Positions 1-5,787 of a DNA stretch of 5,862 nucleotides are shown in pieces. Every line of letters starts with the position of its first letter. Position 1 is the stretch's first letter. The stretch covers positions 1-5,862 of the forward strand of contig JAQGHJ010000336.1 in assembly GCA_028288905.1 (NCBI GenBank). The letters are read 5' to 3'. The notes below the pieces were generated by a model. The model made no database searches and was not told the origin of the DNA. It saw nothing but the letters and a program-made list of their open reading frames with translations. The position numbers and the translations under genes are program-made. The stretch comes from Phycisphaerales bacterium. GTDB lineage: Bacteria > Planctomycetota > Phycisphaerae > Tepidisphaerales > Tepidisphaeraceae.

Positions 1-78
1 GGCCTTCCGCCACGCCGTCGCGGCCGCGCGCTCAACGCGATTTGCAGCCCGGAAATCACTGATTCCACATCCGGCGCG

Positions 79-144
79 TTGACCCGACGGGTAGTTGCCT
101 CCAACAATCATTTCGAACAGCACGGCCTAATCGATCGATATGAT
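79..144 (+). promoter_or_regulatory. Possible promoter region for the pseudopilin gene
   Basis: TTGACC at 79-84 resembles a sigma-70 -35 box and is followed after 18 bases by AACAAT (103-108), which matches four of six consensus -10 positions. A better -10 match, TATGAT at 139-144 (five of six), lies in the same AT-rich patch but has no good -35 box at normal spacing. Either would give a leader of over 200 bases before the start codon at 378. Planctomycete promoters are poorly characterised, so this is a weak call based on pattern alone. Confidence 0.25.
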
Positions 145-285
145 TGGGCGTGTTTCTGTCCGGACCCGGGCTGGCGATTGTTTGCCGTCGCCGCGTTGTG
201 ACTCGCCTGGCGTTCGTTGTCCGCCTTGATCATCTTGCCGGCCTCGCCGCGGCGTTCGCCGCGTCGCCCGACCGCCGGAATTCCG

Positions 286-317
286 ACCGCCCGCCGCGCC
301 CCCGCGCGGCGGGTGGT
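286..317 (+). other. Strong GC hairpin in the leader of the pseudopilin gene
   Basis: Positions 290-299 pair perfectly with 304-313 around a CCCC loop. The stem extends outward to 286-317 with one G-T pair, giving about 14 pairs. No T-run follows, so it does not look like a classic terminator. It lies about 60 bases before the start codon and could affect transcript stability or attenuation, or be a by-product of the extreme GC content. Confidence 0.4.
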
Positions 318-360
318 GTTGTCGTCCCCGGCCCCGACCGTCGGTCGGCTGCCGGTGGTG

Positions 361-370
361 GAGAGAGGAG
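361..370 (+). promoter_or_regulatory. Ribosome binding site that fixes the start at 378
   Basis: The purine run GAGAGAGGAG ends seven bases before ATG at 378. The reading frame stays open upstream to an ATG at 144, but that extension is Arg/Pro-rich GC noise, has no such site, and would bury the prepilin leader in the middle of the protein. Confidence 0.8.
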
Positions 371-377
371 CCGTTCC

Positions 378-1319
378 ATGTCCGTCCAACCGTCCGGGGG
401 CCACCGCCCCCGTCAAGCCGCCGGGTTCACGCTCGTCGAACTTTTGGTGGTAATTGGTATCATTGCGTTGCTCATCAGCATTCTGCTGCCGAGCTTGAAC
501 AAGGCCCGCGAGCAGGCGAACCGCATCAAGTGCGCCAGCAACCTGCGGCAGATCGCGATGTCGGCGATGATGTACGCCAACCAGAGCAAGGGGAAGTTCC
601 CCCGCACCTACTGGGACAAGTCCCTGAGCGGGACGTCGAGCCTGAAGGGGGGATCGTCGAACGCGCCGGTGGAAAACCCGTTCAGTCTGTCGAGCCCGGC
701 CGGCCCGGTCGGGGCGAACAACACGGCGGCCTCGTTCTACCTGCTGCTCAAGAGCAGCGACCTGACGGCCGAGGTGTTCAACTGCCCGAGCACGGACTCC
801 CAGCGGGCCTACGCCTCCGGGGGGAGCGGGGCCAGCATCCAGGATTACTCGAACTGGCCGAGCCCGTACTCGACGTATAACTCGTACAGCTACTCGTGCC
901 CGTTCCCATCCAACCTGGCGGACAGCCAAGGCTGGAAATTGGACACGACTCGCAGCCCGGACTTCCCGCTGTGCGCCGACTCGAATCCCGGTGCCGGCAC
1001 GGCGCGCGGGTCGTTTGTCGAGGACGGGACGACAGACCCGACGAAGGTGACGTACGACGCGAGCAAGAAAAAGATGGGCAAGGGGAACTCGAACAACCAC
1101 AACAACGAGGGCCAGCAGGTCGCGTACGTGGACGGGCACGTTGAGTGGAACAGCACGCCGTTCTGCGGCGGCCCCGTGCCGAGCCGCCCGTTCCGGGACA
1201 ATATTTACACGAACGCTAGCGACATCAACGACGCGACGTGGGACGGGTCCGGCGGGTACAACGATCGCCCGGGCAAGGGGTGGGATACCAGCCTGCTCCC
1301 GGCCGGCACGTTGAAGTGA
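378..1319 (+). CDS. Prepilin-like protein with N-terminal methylation motif and His-Asp-Gly motif (type II secretion pseudopilin-like/DUF1559-related)
   Basis: A 313-residue type IV pilin-like protein. A short basic leader (residues 1-16, ending QAAG) is followed by [20 protein letters not shown]. This has Gly at -1, Phe at +1 and Glu at +5 (E21), the pattern cut by prepilin peptidase and N-methylated, and the same stretch (about 19-39) is the membrane helix and pilin coiled-coil start. Next comes a conserved [19 protein letters not shown] segment (41-59) and a Ser/Gly/Asn-rich globular body. Near the end lies the planctomycete-type motif [18 protein letters not shown] (240-257); the spacing from H241 to D252-G253 is ten residues rather than the nine of the named H-X9-DG domain. 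C137, C174, C199 and C263 may form disulfides outside the membrane. Planctomycetes carry many such proteins with unknown individual roles, presumably in a pseudopilus or surface fibre. No secretion machinery gene is adjacent, so it appears to be an orphan copy. Start chosen by the upstream GAGAGAGGAG. Confidence 0.93.
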   Translation: MSVQPSGGHRPRQAAGFTLVELLVVIGIIALLISILLPSLNKAREQANRIKCASNLRQIAMSAMMYANQSKGKFPRTYWDKSLSGTSSLKGGSSNAPVENPFSLSSPAGPVGANNTAASFYLLLKSSDLTAEVFNCPSTDSQRAYASGGSGASIQDYSNWPSPYSTYNSYSYSCPFPSNLADSQGWKLDTTRSPDFPLCADSNPGAGTARGSFVEDGTTDPTKVTYDASKKKMGKGNSNNHNNEGQQVAYVDGHVEWNSTPFCGGPVPSRPFRDNIYTNASDINDATWDGSGGYNDRPGKGWDTSLLPAGTLK

Positions 1320-1339
1320 GCCGCCGCCGGGGCAGCGGC

Positions 1340-1433
1340 GGAATGACGAAGCCGGAAGGACGAAACGGGGAGGGGAAGGCATCGTGCCCTCCCCTCCCCG
1401 TTTCGTCATTCGTCATTCGAGCTTCGTCGTTCC
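1340..1433. terminator. Long composite hairpin between convergent genes, possible bidirectional terminator
   Basis: The core stem pairs 1359-1380 with 1386-1407: 21 of 22 positions match (mismatch at 1377/1389) around a five-base loop, ATCGT. An outer arm pairs 1340-1352 with 1421-1433, 12 of 13 plus one G-T pair. The strand to the right contains two tandem CGTCATT units (1404-1417), one of which has no full partner on the left. The hairpin starts 21 bases after the stop at 1319 and ends five bases before the stop codon of the leftward gene at 1438. That position suits a shared terminator for both genes. There is no long T-run, although TTT at 1401-1403 lies within the stem, so it may instead be a dispersed intergenic repeat that happens to end transcription. 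Confidence 0.65.
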
Positions 1434-1437
1434 ACCG

Positions 1438-2544
1438 TCAGGCGTGTCCCATCAGGTTCTTGATGATGAACAATTCCAGCCCCTCATAGTCCCGGGCGTC
1501 GACGTACCCCTGCCACGCCACCCGGTCGATCTTGTGGGCCAGTTCGACGAGCATCAGGAAGATCTCCTTCGAGTGCTTCAGGTGCAGATGGGCCCTGTCG
1601 GCCGGCTGGGTCCGCATTGCCTTCACGTCCAGCCCGACGACCTCGCCGTTCCTCCCGTACCCGCTCCGCACGAGCACGTCGACCTGGTTGAAGGCCCGCC
1701 GGAGGTCGACGGCCCCGAACGCCTTGTCCTGGTCGTACTTCAGCCCGTTCTGGTCGTTCAAGTGGACGCCCCACAGCTTCCCGTGGAACAGGGCGTAGGC
1801 AAATTCGTCGGACGGGTCGAGGCCGGCCAGGATCGCGTGGGCACTCTCGATCAGCACGCCGACCCGGCTCGGGTCTCGCGTCTTGTACGCCAAGGCGAGG
1901 AAGTGCCCGGTCGTGGGCAAGTACATGTGGTCCATCGGCTCGTTCGGCTTCATCTCGCCGAGCACGCGGATCGTCTTGTCGTAGTCGAGCATCGCGTCGA
2001 CGAACTCGAGCATCCGGCCGAAGCTGACGGCCGCGTCCTTGCTCTCGCGGGCGTACGTCCCCTCCCGGGCCGGCCACCAGACGAACCGGTCGCAGCCGAA
2101 CACGCGGGCGACGTCGATCGTCCGCCGCCCCCGCTCCAGGGCCCACTGCCGGTCGGCGGCGCTGTTGCTTGTGACCGGGCCGTCAACGCCGCGGGCGTCC
2201 TCCCAGTGCCGGGGGGCGAAGATCTCCGCCTTGAGGCCGTGGTCGTCCAGCAGCTTCTTGACCTCCTTCGCCTTCTTCTCCCGGTCGGTTGGGGTGTACG
2301 AGTCCGGGACGGCGTCGTCGTCGTGGAACTGGACGTAGTCGAACCCGAGGTCTTTGAACGTCTTGAGCTTGGCGGCGAACGGTCGGTCCGGGCGAACGGA
2401 CGGGCCGAACGGGTCGGCCCCGGCGTGCAGGTTCCACGGCCCGGCGGAGAACTTGAAGTCGGCGGCGGCGGTCCAGGCGGACGGGCTGGCCGGGGCGGGA
2501 GTGGTCGTGGTGGCGGCGGTGTCGGTCGGCGCGGTCGTGGGCAT
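1438..2544 (-). CDS. Xylose-isomerase-family sugar isomerase (TIM barrel)
   Basis: A 368-residue cytoplasmic protein aligning motif by motif with class I xylose isomerases, which convert D-xylose to D-xylulose (and glucose to fructose) using two divalent metals. Visible landmarks, with Streptomyces-type numbering: W37 in GPWNLH (W16 region), FHDDD at 73-77 giving the ring-opening H74 and D77 (H54/D57), W157 (W137), GEMKPNEP at 196-203 giving metal ligand E197 and catalytic K199 (E181/K183), E233 and H236 (E217/H220), NGLKYDQD ending at D271/D273 (D255/D257), and D306 (D287). The metal-1 ligand D245 is replaced by H261 in VHLNDQNG. Residues 1-28 are a Thr/Ala/Pro-rich tail with no clear function. 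Only 62 residues follow D306 against about 100 in the classic enzyme, so the subunit-embracing C-terminal arm is shortened. The substrate may therefore be a different aldose/ketose. The call as a family member is firm; the name xylA is not. It forms a single-gene leftward unit with no xylulokinase or transporter nearby. Confidence 0.9.
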   Translation of the reverse strand: MPTTAPTDTAATTTTPAPASPSAWTAAADFKFSAGPWNLHAGADPFGPSVRPDRPFAAKLKTFKDLGFDYVQFHDDDAVPDSYTPTDREKKAKEVKKLLDDHGLKAEIFAPRHWEDARGVDGPVTSNSAADRQWALERGRRTIDVARVFGCDRFVWWPAREGTYARESKDAAVSFGRMLEFVDAMLDYDKTIRVLGEMKPNEPMDHMYLPTTGHFLALAYKTRDPSRVGVLIESAHAILAGLDPSDEFAYALFHGKLWGVHLNDQNGLKYDQDKAFGAVDLRRAFNQVDVLVRSGYGRNGEVVGLDVKAMRTQPADRAHLHLKHSKEIFLMLVELAHKIDRVAWQGYVDARDYEGLELFIIKNLMGHA

Positions 2545-2554
2545 CGGTCGGTCG

Positions 2555-2560
2555 CTCCTC
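2555..2560 (-). promoter_or_regulatory. Ribosome binding site of the isomerase gene
   Basis: On the minus strand GAGGAG lies ten bases before the ATG whose first base is 2544. It supports including the low-complexity Thr/Ala/Pro tail in the protein rather than starting at a later codon. Confidence 0.7.
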
Positions 2561-2710
2561 GTGTGCGGTGTGGCGGACCGGTCAAACTACGGACGGCCGG
2601 CGGGACGTCAAGCCGGTCCGGTGCCCCGGCCGGGGTGCCGCACCTCGCACCGCGGTGCGGCCGCGGGTACCTTCGGGCGGCCGTGGAACCAATTCGCTGA
2701 GGGGTCACCG

Positions 2711-2717
2711 GGGAGGT
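2711..2717 (+). promoter_or_regulatory. Ribosome binding site that fixes the start at 2723
   Basis: GGGAGGT ends five bases before ATG at 2723. The frame is open far upstream (to 2354), but that part lies antisense to the isomerase start and across the divergent gap. The signal peptide begins exactly at 2723, which confirms the shorter form. Confidence 0.85.
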
Positions 2718-2722
2718 CGGCG

Positions 2723-5125
2723 ATGAAGATCGGGCGGGCATCGGCGGGCGTATTCCTCGTCTCGTTGCTGGGGTGGGCCGTCGCCACGGCGCCTTCGGCG
2801 ACGGCGGCCCCCGCGAGCGCACCGGCAGACCGGAGCACGTACCTCGACGTCGCCAAGGCGTACGAGGCGTACTGGCGCGCCGCCCTGGTCGACGGGTACG
2901 ACAAGGTCGGCCGGCGGGACCCGGGGTGGGACGAGCCGGCCCGAGTGTTCCTCCGGGCGGCCGCCCGGCGCGAGGCGTACGACAACCTCGACGCGTTCTA
3001 CCTCCCGGACGACCTCCCGACGCCCGACGCGCTCGTTGAGCTGGCCTCGGCGGCGTACGAGGCCGGCTGCGACGACCCGATGGTGATCTGCCAGGCGGCG
3101 CGGGCGCTGGCGCTCCGGAGCCGGACGGCCACCCGCCGGGCCGGCCCGCCGTTCGTACTGATGCCGCCCCGCCCACCCGTGGCGTTCGCCGCCCTCGCGC
3201 GGATCCCGGCGTGGGGCCCGATCGGCCCGTTCGTGCCGCGGCGGCGGTTGCCGCCGCTGGGCATGACCCAGGTCACGAGACCCGCCGTCGAGGCCCTGCT
3301 CGGGTCGGGGTACGCCGACTACGCGGTGGCGGTGGTGGCCCGTGACGTCCTGGCCGGCCCGTTAGACCCCCGACAGAGGGCCGAGCTGGCCAACGGGGTG
3401 CGGGAGCGGTGGCTGGCCGCCTGCTGCGAGAAGCCGCAGCCGCGGCTCCGTCGGGCGGTGATGGTCGACGCATCCCGGACGTACGCGAACACCGACGACC
3501 TGGGCGCGTTCATTGCCGACTTGCAAAAGCGGCCCGGCGGGGCCGACCCGTGGGTGTTGGACAACCTGATCGGCCGGCAGAGCATTCACCTGGCTTGGGC
3601 CAGCCGCGGCAGCGGGTGGGCGGCCAACGTCACGCCTGAGGGGTGGCGCGGGTTCCACCAACACCTGTCGACCGCCCGGGACCACTTCGCCGCCGCCTGG
3701 AAGCTGGACCCGACGTTCCCCCAGTCGGCGGCGGAGATGATCACGGTCGCGATGGGCGACGGAGACGCGCTGAACGAGAAGCCGCTCGACTGGTTCGCCC
3801 GGGCGCTGGAGGCCCAGGTCGACTTCGTATCAGCGTACGACCTGATGCGCGGGGCGCTGCTGCCCCGGTGGGGCGGCAGCTACCCGGAGATGCTCCAGCT
3901 GGCCGACGCGTGCCTGGCCGTCCCGCGATACGACACGCTCGTCCCGTGGCAGTACGTGGAAACGGTCCGGGCGATCGGGCGGGACTCGGGCCAGCCGTGG
4001 GGCCTGCTGACCTCCGACCCGGCGGTGTACGACAACGTCGCCCGGACGGCCGGGGCGTACGCGGACCAACTGACCGGTCGGCGGCGGGTGCTGTTCCGGT
4101 CGTACCAGGCGGCCGCCGCCTTACGGGCTGGGCGGCGGGACGACGTCCGGGCGGCGCTGAACCGGCTGGCGGCCGACGGGCACAAGCCCGACCCGGCGGC
4201 GTTCGAGTACTTCGGGTTCCCGGACGGGGCGATGACCGCGTCGGCGGCGGCCGTGCTGACCGCGGACGGCGGCGCGGCTTTGTTCCAGGCGGCCGACGCG
4301 GCCCGGGACGGCGGCCGGGCGGTCGACGCCCGTGCTGCGCTGGCGGCCGCCGCCGCCGCCCGCGGGCCGTTGGCGGCCGACGACCCGCGCGTTCCGTACC
4401 TCGACCACCTGTTGGAGGAACTGAAGCGGCGGTCCGGCGAGTGGGTCGACCTGCCGCCGGGCGATCCGCGGTGGGAGTTGCAGGCCCTTAAGGGACAGGT
4501 CGGCACGAACACCTGGGTGCGGCCCGGCGAACCGGCGACCACCGCCTTCACCATGCAGGGCGGTCCGGGCGGGGCCAAGGTCGGATTGTGGCGGCCGCCG
4601 GACCAGGACCGACAGTTCGGGTCCCGGTTCGAGGTCGAGGCGACGATCCGATCGTTCGACGGGACGGAGGGCCGGCGGGTGGGCCGGGCGTGGGTCGCCC
4701 CGCCCGGACAGGCCGTGACGGCCGGCATCGCGTTCCACGACCCGGAATCGAACACGACCGAACTGGCGGTCGTCGACTTTGGCCGGCAGAGGGCGGGGTT
4801 CGCCGCCACGGCCGGCGGCGATTCCGGCACGGGCGGGGACGACACCGGTGGGCTGAAGCCGGCCTGGGACGTGAAGGTTGGCCGCACGGCGACCGTACGG
4901 GCTCGGTGCGTCGGTCGGACCGTCACGCTGTTCGTCGACGGCAAGGCGGTCGGCGAGCCGCACGAGCTGCCTGCGGCGTTCGACGGGCCGTTCCAAGTCG
5001 GGATCGGCGGGCTGGACCATTGGTACGTTGAGGTCCCGGCGGTGAGGTACCGGCTGATCCCGCCGGGCGACGGCCCGGCAGCCGGCGAAATGCCGCCCGC
5101 GCCAGTGCCGCCCGGCATAAAATGA
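2723..5125 (+). CDS. Secreted protein with DUF4034-like helical body and C-terminal lectin/glucanase-like domain
   Basis: An 800-residue exported protein of unknown function. Residues 1-28 form a signal peptide: K2 and R5, a hydrophobic core FLVSLLGWAVAT, and a likely signal peptidase I cut after ATA (26-28). Residues about 38-570 are mostly alpha-helical with TPR-like spacing: a first block at 38-135, a Pro/aromatic-rich linker at 141-180, then helical pairs. The stretch from FHQHLSTARDHFAAAWKLDP (311-330) to LLPRWGGSYPEMLQLADACL (379-398) resembles DUF4034 proteins, where a PRWGGS motif recurs; this is from memory and not verified by search. A run of Ala (537-547) precedes a charged helix ending near 570. 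Residues about 585-778 look like a beta jelly roll of the LamG/3-keto-disaccharide hydrolase type, ending in strands around VTLFVDGKAVGEPHEL (734-749) and FQVGIGGL (757-764). A Gly/Asp-rich loop interrupts it at 696-712. The tail is Pro-rich. The stop overlaps the next start by ATGA. Likely a periplasmic or surface protein that contacts glycans or partner proteins; catalytic residues are not evident. Confidence 0.88.
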   Translation: MKIGRASAGVFLVSLLGWAVATAPSATAAPASAPADRSTYLDVAKAYEAYWRAALVDGYDKVGRRDPGWDEPARVFLRAAARREAYDNLDAFYLPDDLPTPDALVELASAAYEAGCDDPMVICQAARALALRSRTATRRAGPPFVLMPPRPPVAFAALARIPAWGPIGPFVPRRRLPPLGMTQVTRPAVEALLGSGYADYAVAVVARDVLAGPLDPRQRAELANGVRERWLAACCEKPQPRLRRAVMVDASRTYANTDDLGAFIADLQKRPGGADPWVLDNLIGRQSIHLAWASRGSGWAANVTPEGWRGFHQHLSTARDHFAAAWKLDPTFPQSAAEMITVAMGDGDALNEKPLDWFARALEAQVDFVSAYDLMRGALLPRWGGSYPEMLQLADACLAVPRYDTLVPWQYVETVRAIGRDSGQPWGLLTSDPAVYDNVARTAGAYADQLTGRRRVLFRSYQAAAALRAGRRDDVRAALNRLAADGHKPDPAAFEYFGFPDGAMTASAAAVLTADGGAALFQAADAARDGGRAVDARAALAAAAAARGPLAADDPRVPYLDHLLEELKRRSGEWVDLPPGDPRWELQALKGQVGTNTWVRPGEPATTAFTMQGGPGGAKVGLWRPPDQDRQFGSRFEVEATIRSFDGTEGRRVGRAWVAPPGQAVTAGIAFHDPESNTTELAVVDFGRQRAGFAATAGGDSGTGGDDTGGLKPAWDVKVGRTATVRARCVGRTVTLFVDGKAVGEPHELPAAFDGPFQVGIGGLDHWYVEVPAVRYRLIPPGDGPAAGEMPPAPVPPGIK

Positions 5126-5718
5126 CGCAGCCGTCTGCCTCGGTTCGACCGTGTGGGCCGTCCGAACGCTACGGTGCCGAGCGGATCGGCCCGCGCTGGC
5201 CAACTGACATGCTAGATTCCACGCCCGAGTACGTGCCGACTTCCGCTCCACCGACCGCGGAGGCCGCTGGTCAAACGGCGGAGGCGCTCGCTCAGGTGAT
5301 CGACGATACCGACGACCGCGGCCCGGCGGCCCGGTGGGCGGCGAACGAGCTGCGTCACGGGCGGGCGTTCGAGGCGGTGTCGACGGACCTCGTCGGGCAG
5401 GGCTGGTCGTCTGAGGTGGCGGACGAGATCGTCGAGGCCGCACGGCAGGCCACGCGGGACGACCGCGGCGTGCGGACCCGCGACGCCGTCGCCCTGGGGG
5501 CCGAGCGGCGGTACCGCCGCACCCTCGCCAACGTCCGATGGTTCGCGTTCGGCGGGCTGCCCGCGCTGCTGTTCGCCGCACGGAACCTGTTCATCTCGGC
5601 CAAGGGCGTTCGGGACGCCCGGCGGCGGCAGAAGCCGACGGTGGAGCCGGCAGAACCCGCCCGGCGGCAGGCGCGGGGGTTCGAACCCATCCAATCCCTG
5701 GAGGACCGGCGCGGGTGA
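5122..5718 (+). CDS. Hypothetical protein with a marginal C-terminal hydrophobic segment, coupled to the preceding gene
   Basis: I do not recognise a named family. The 198-residue product begins with a polar, probably disordered stretch (1-60). A compact helical segment follows at about 66-112 (ARWAANELRHGRAFEAVSTD, then LVGQGWSSEVADEIVEAAR), whose pattern of a small helix, a Gly-Trp turn and an amphipathic helix resembles small UBA-like or SHOCT-like modules. Next comes a basic stretch (AERRYRRTLANVR, 127-139), a hydrophobic run WFAFGGLPALLFAA (140-153) broken by R154, and a basic Pro-rich tail. The hydrophobic run is short for a membrane helix, so membrane association is only possible. No ribosome binding site precedes 5122, but the ATG overlaps the previous stop (ATGA), favouring translational coupling. 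An in-frame ATG at 5209 (residue 30) is the alternative and also lacks a site. G/C at third positions is 20 of 28 codons before it and 25 of 35 after it, so composition does not decide between them. The later coding part is more GC-rich at third positions, supporting a real gene. Confidence 0.72.
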   Translation: MTQPSASVRPCGPSERYGAERIGPRWPTDMLDSTPEYVPTSAPPTAEAAGQTAEALAQVIDDTDDRGPAARWAANELRHGRAFEAVSTDLVGQGWSSEVADEIVEAARQATRDDRGVRTRDAVALGAERRYRRTLANVRWFAFGGLPALLFAARNLFISAKGVRDARRRQKPTVEPAEPARRQARGFEPIQSLEDRRG

Positions 5719-5758
5719 CGGAAAACGGGCGGGAACGGCGCGGCTCGCACCGCTGAGC

Positions 5759-5781
5759 GCACCTGTCGCTAGAGCGAGTGC
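5759..5781 (+). terminator. Possible terminator hairpin after the two-gene unit
   Basis: GCAC (5759-5762) and TCGC (5766-5769) pair with GCGA (5774-5777) and GTGC (5778-5781) around a TAGA loop, with a three-base bulge (5763-5765). That gives eight pairs, 40 bases after the stop at 5718. There is no T-run after it, so intrinsic termination is uncertain. Confidence 0.35.
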
Positions 5782-5787
5782 CGTTGT

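Larger units (their letters stand above)
1..377. other. Non-coding leader region upstream of the pseudopilin gene
   Basis: I see no supportable gene here. Short open stretches run in from the left edge: one frame is open to a stop near 198, the others stop at 62 and 82. None has a recognisable product, so the tail of an upstream gene can be neither shown nor excluded. Roughly 100-145 is the most AT-rich part of an otherwise GC-rich region and is the best place for a promoter. From about 245 the sequence is extremely GC-rich with several inverted repeats: 248-263, the palindrome CGGAATTCCG at 276-285, and the long hairpin at 286-317. Any transcript starting near 100-150 would carry a structured 5' leader of 200 bases or more. 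Confidence 0.55.
2545..2722. promoter_or_regulatory. Divergent intergenic region with clustered palindromes
   Basis: This gap holds the start signals of two outward-facing genes. It contains an 8-base perfect inverted repeat CGGACCGG (2574-2581) with CCGGTCCG (2613-2620), a 12-base palindrome CCCCGGCCGGGG (2624-2635) and a 14-base palindrome CGCACCGCGGTGCG (2646-2659). These could be operator sites, but GC-rich DNA produces such palindromes easily. On the minus strand TTGACC (2585 down to 2580) resembles a -35 box for the isomerase, but no matching -10 box stands at 17 bases. No clear promoter for the rightward gene is visible. Confidence 0.4.

Noticed and set aside
1..198. Tail of an upstream plus-strand gene in the frame starting at base 1
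   Set aside because: The frame is open to a stop near 198, but its translation has mixed composition without a domain and runs through the AT-rich patch that better fits a promoter.
144..377. N-terminal extension of the pseudopilin gene to an ATG at 144
   Set aside because: It would put 78 extra residues before the prepilin leader, which must be at the N-terminus to be processed, and it lacks a ribosome binding site.
108..1409. A 433-codon open frame on the minus strand opposite the pseudopilin gene
   Set aside because: It is Arg/Val/Pro-rich antisense of a clear coding gene, ends inside the intergenic hairpin and shows no recognisable domain. Long antisense frames are expected at this GC content.
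1384..2700. A 438-codon plus-strand frame opposite the isomerase
   Set aside because: It is the mirror of a gene whose minus-strand product carries all the isomerase motifs. Its own translation is low-complexity and has no domain.
2354..2722. Upstream extension of the secreted protein gene
   Set aside because: The extension overlaps the isomerase start antisense, and the signal peptide and GGGAGGT site point to 2723.
1950..3176. A 408-codon minus-strand frame spanning the isomerase start and the divergent gap
   Set aside because: Its product is almost entirely Arg, Pro, Ser, Thr and Gly, typical of a shifted frame in GC-rich DNA, and it crosses two real gene starts.
4333..4366. GCC-type triplet run in the secreted protein gene as a possible unstable repeat
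   Set aside because: It encodes a short poly-Ala stretch with mixed GCG/GCC codons and is too short and irregular to call a slippage locus.
3643..4491. A 282-codon plus-strand frame inside the secreted protein gene
   Set aside because: Shifted-frame shadow, dominated by Arg, Gly and Pro, with no motif.
5209..5220. TGCTAGATT as an extended -10 promoter element for the small gene
   Set aside because: It matches only four of six -10 positions after TG, no -35 box lies at normal spacing, and it overlaps the alternative start codon. The ATGA overlap explains expression more simply.
4121..5581. A 486-codon minus-strand frame across the end of the secreted protein gene and the small gene
   Set aside because: It is very Arg/Pro/Gly-rich, spans two well-supported opposite genes and has no motif, so it is a GC artefact.
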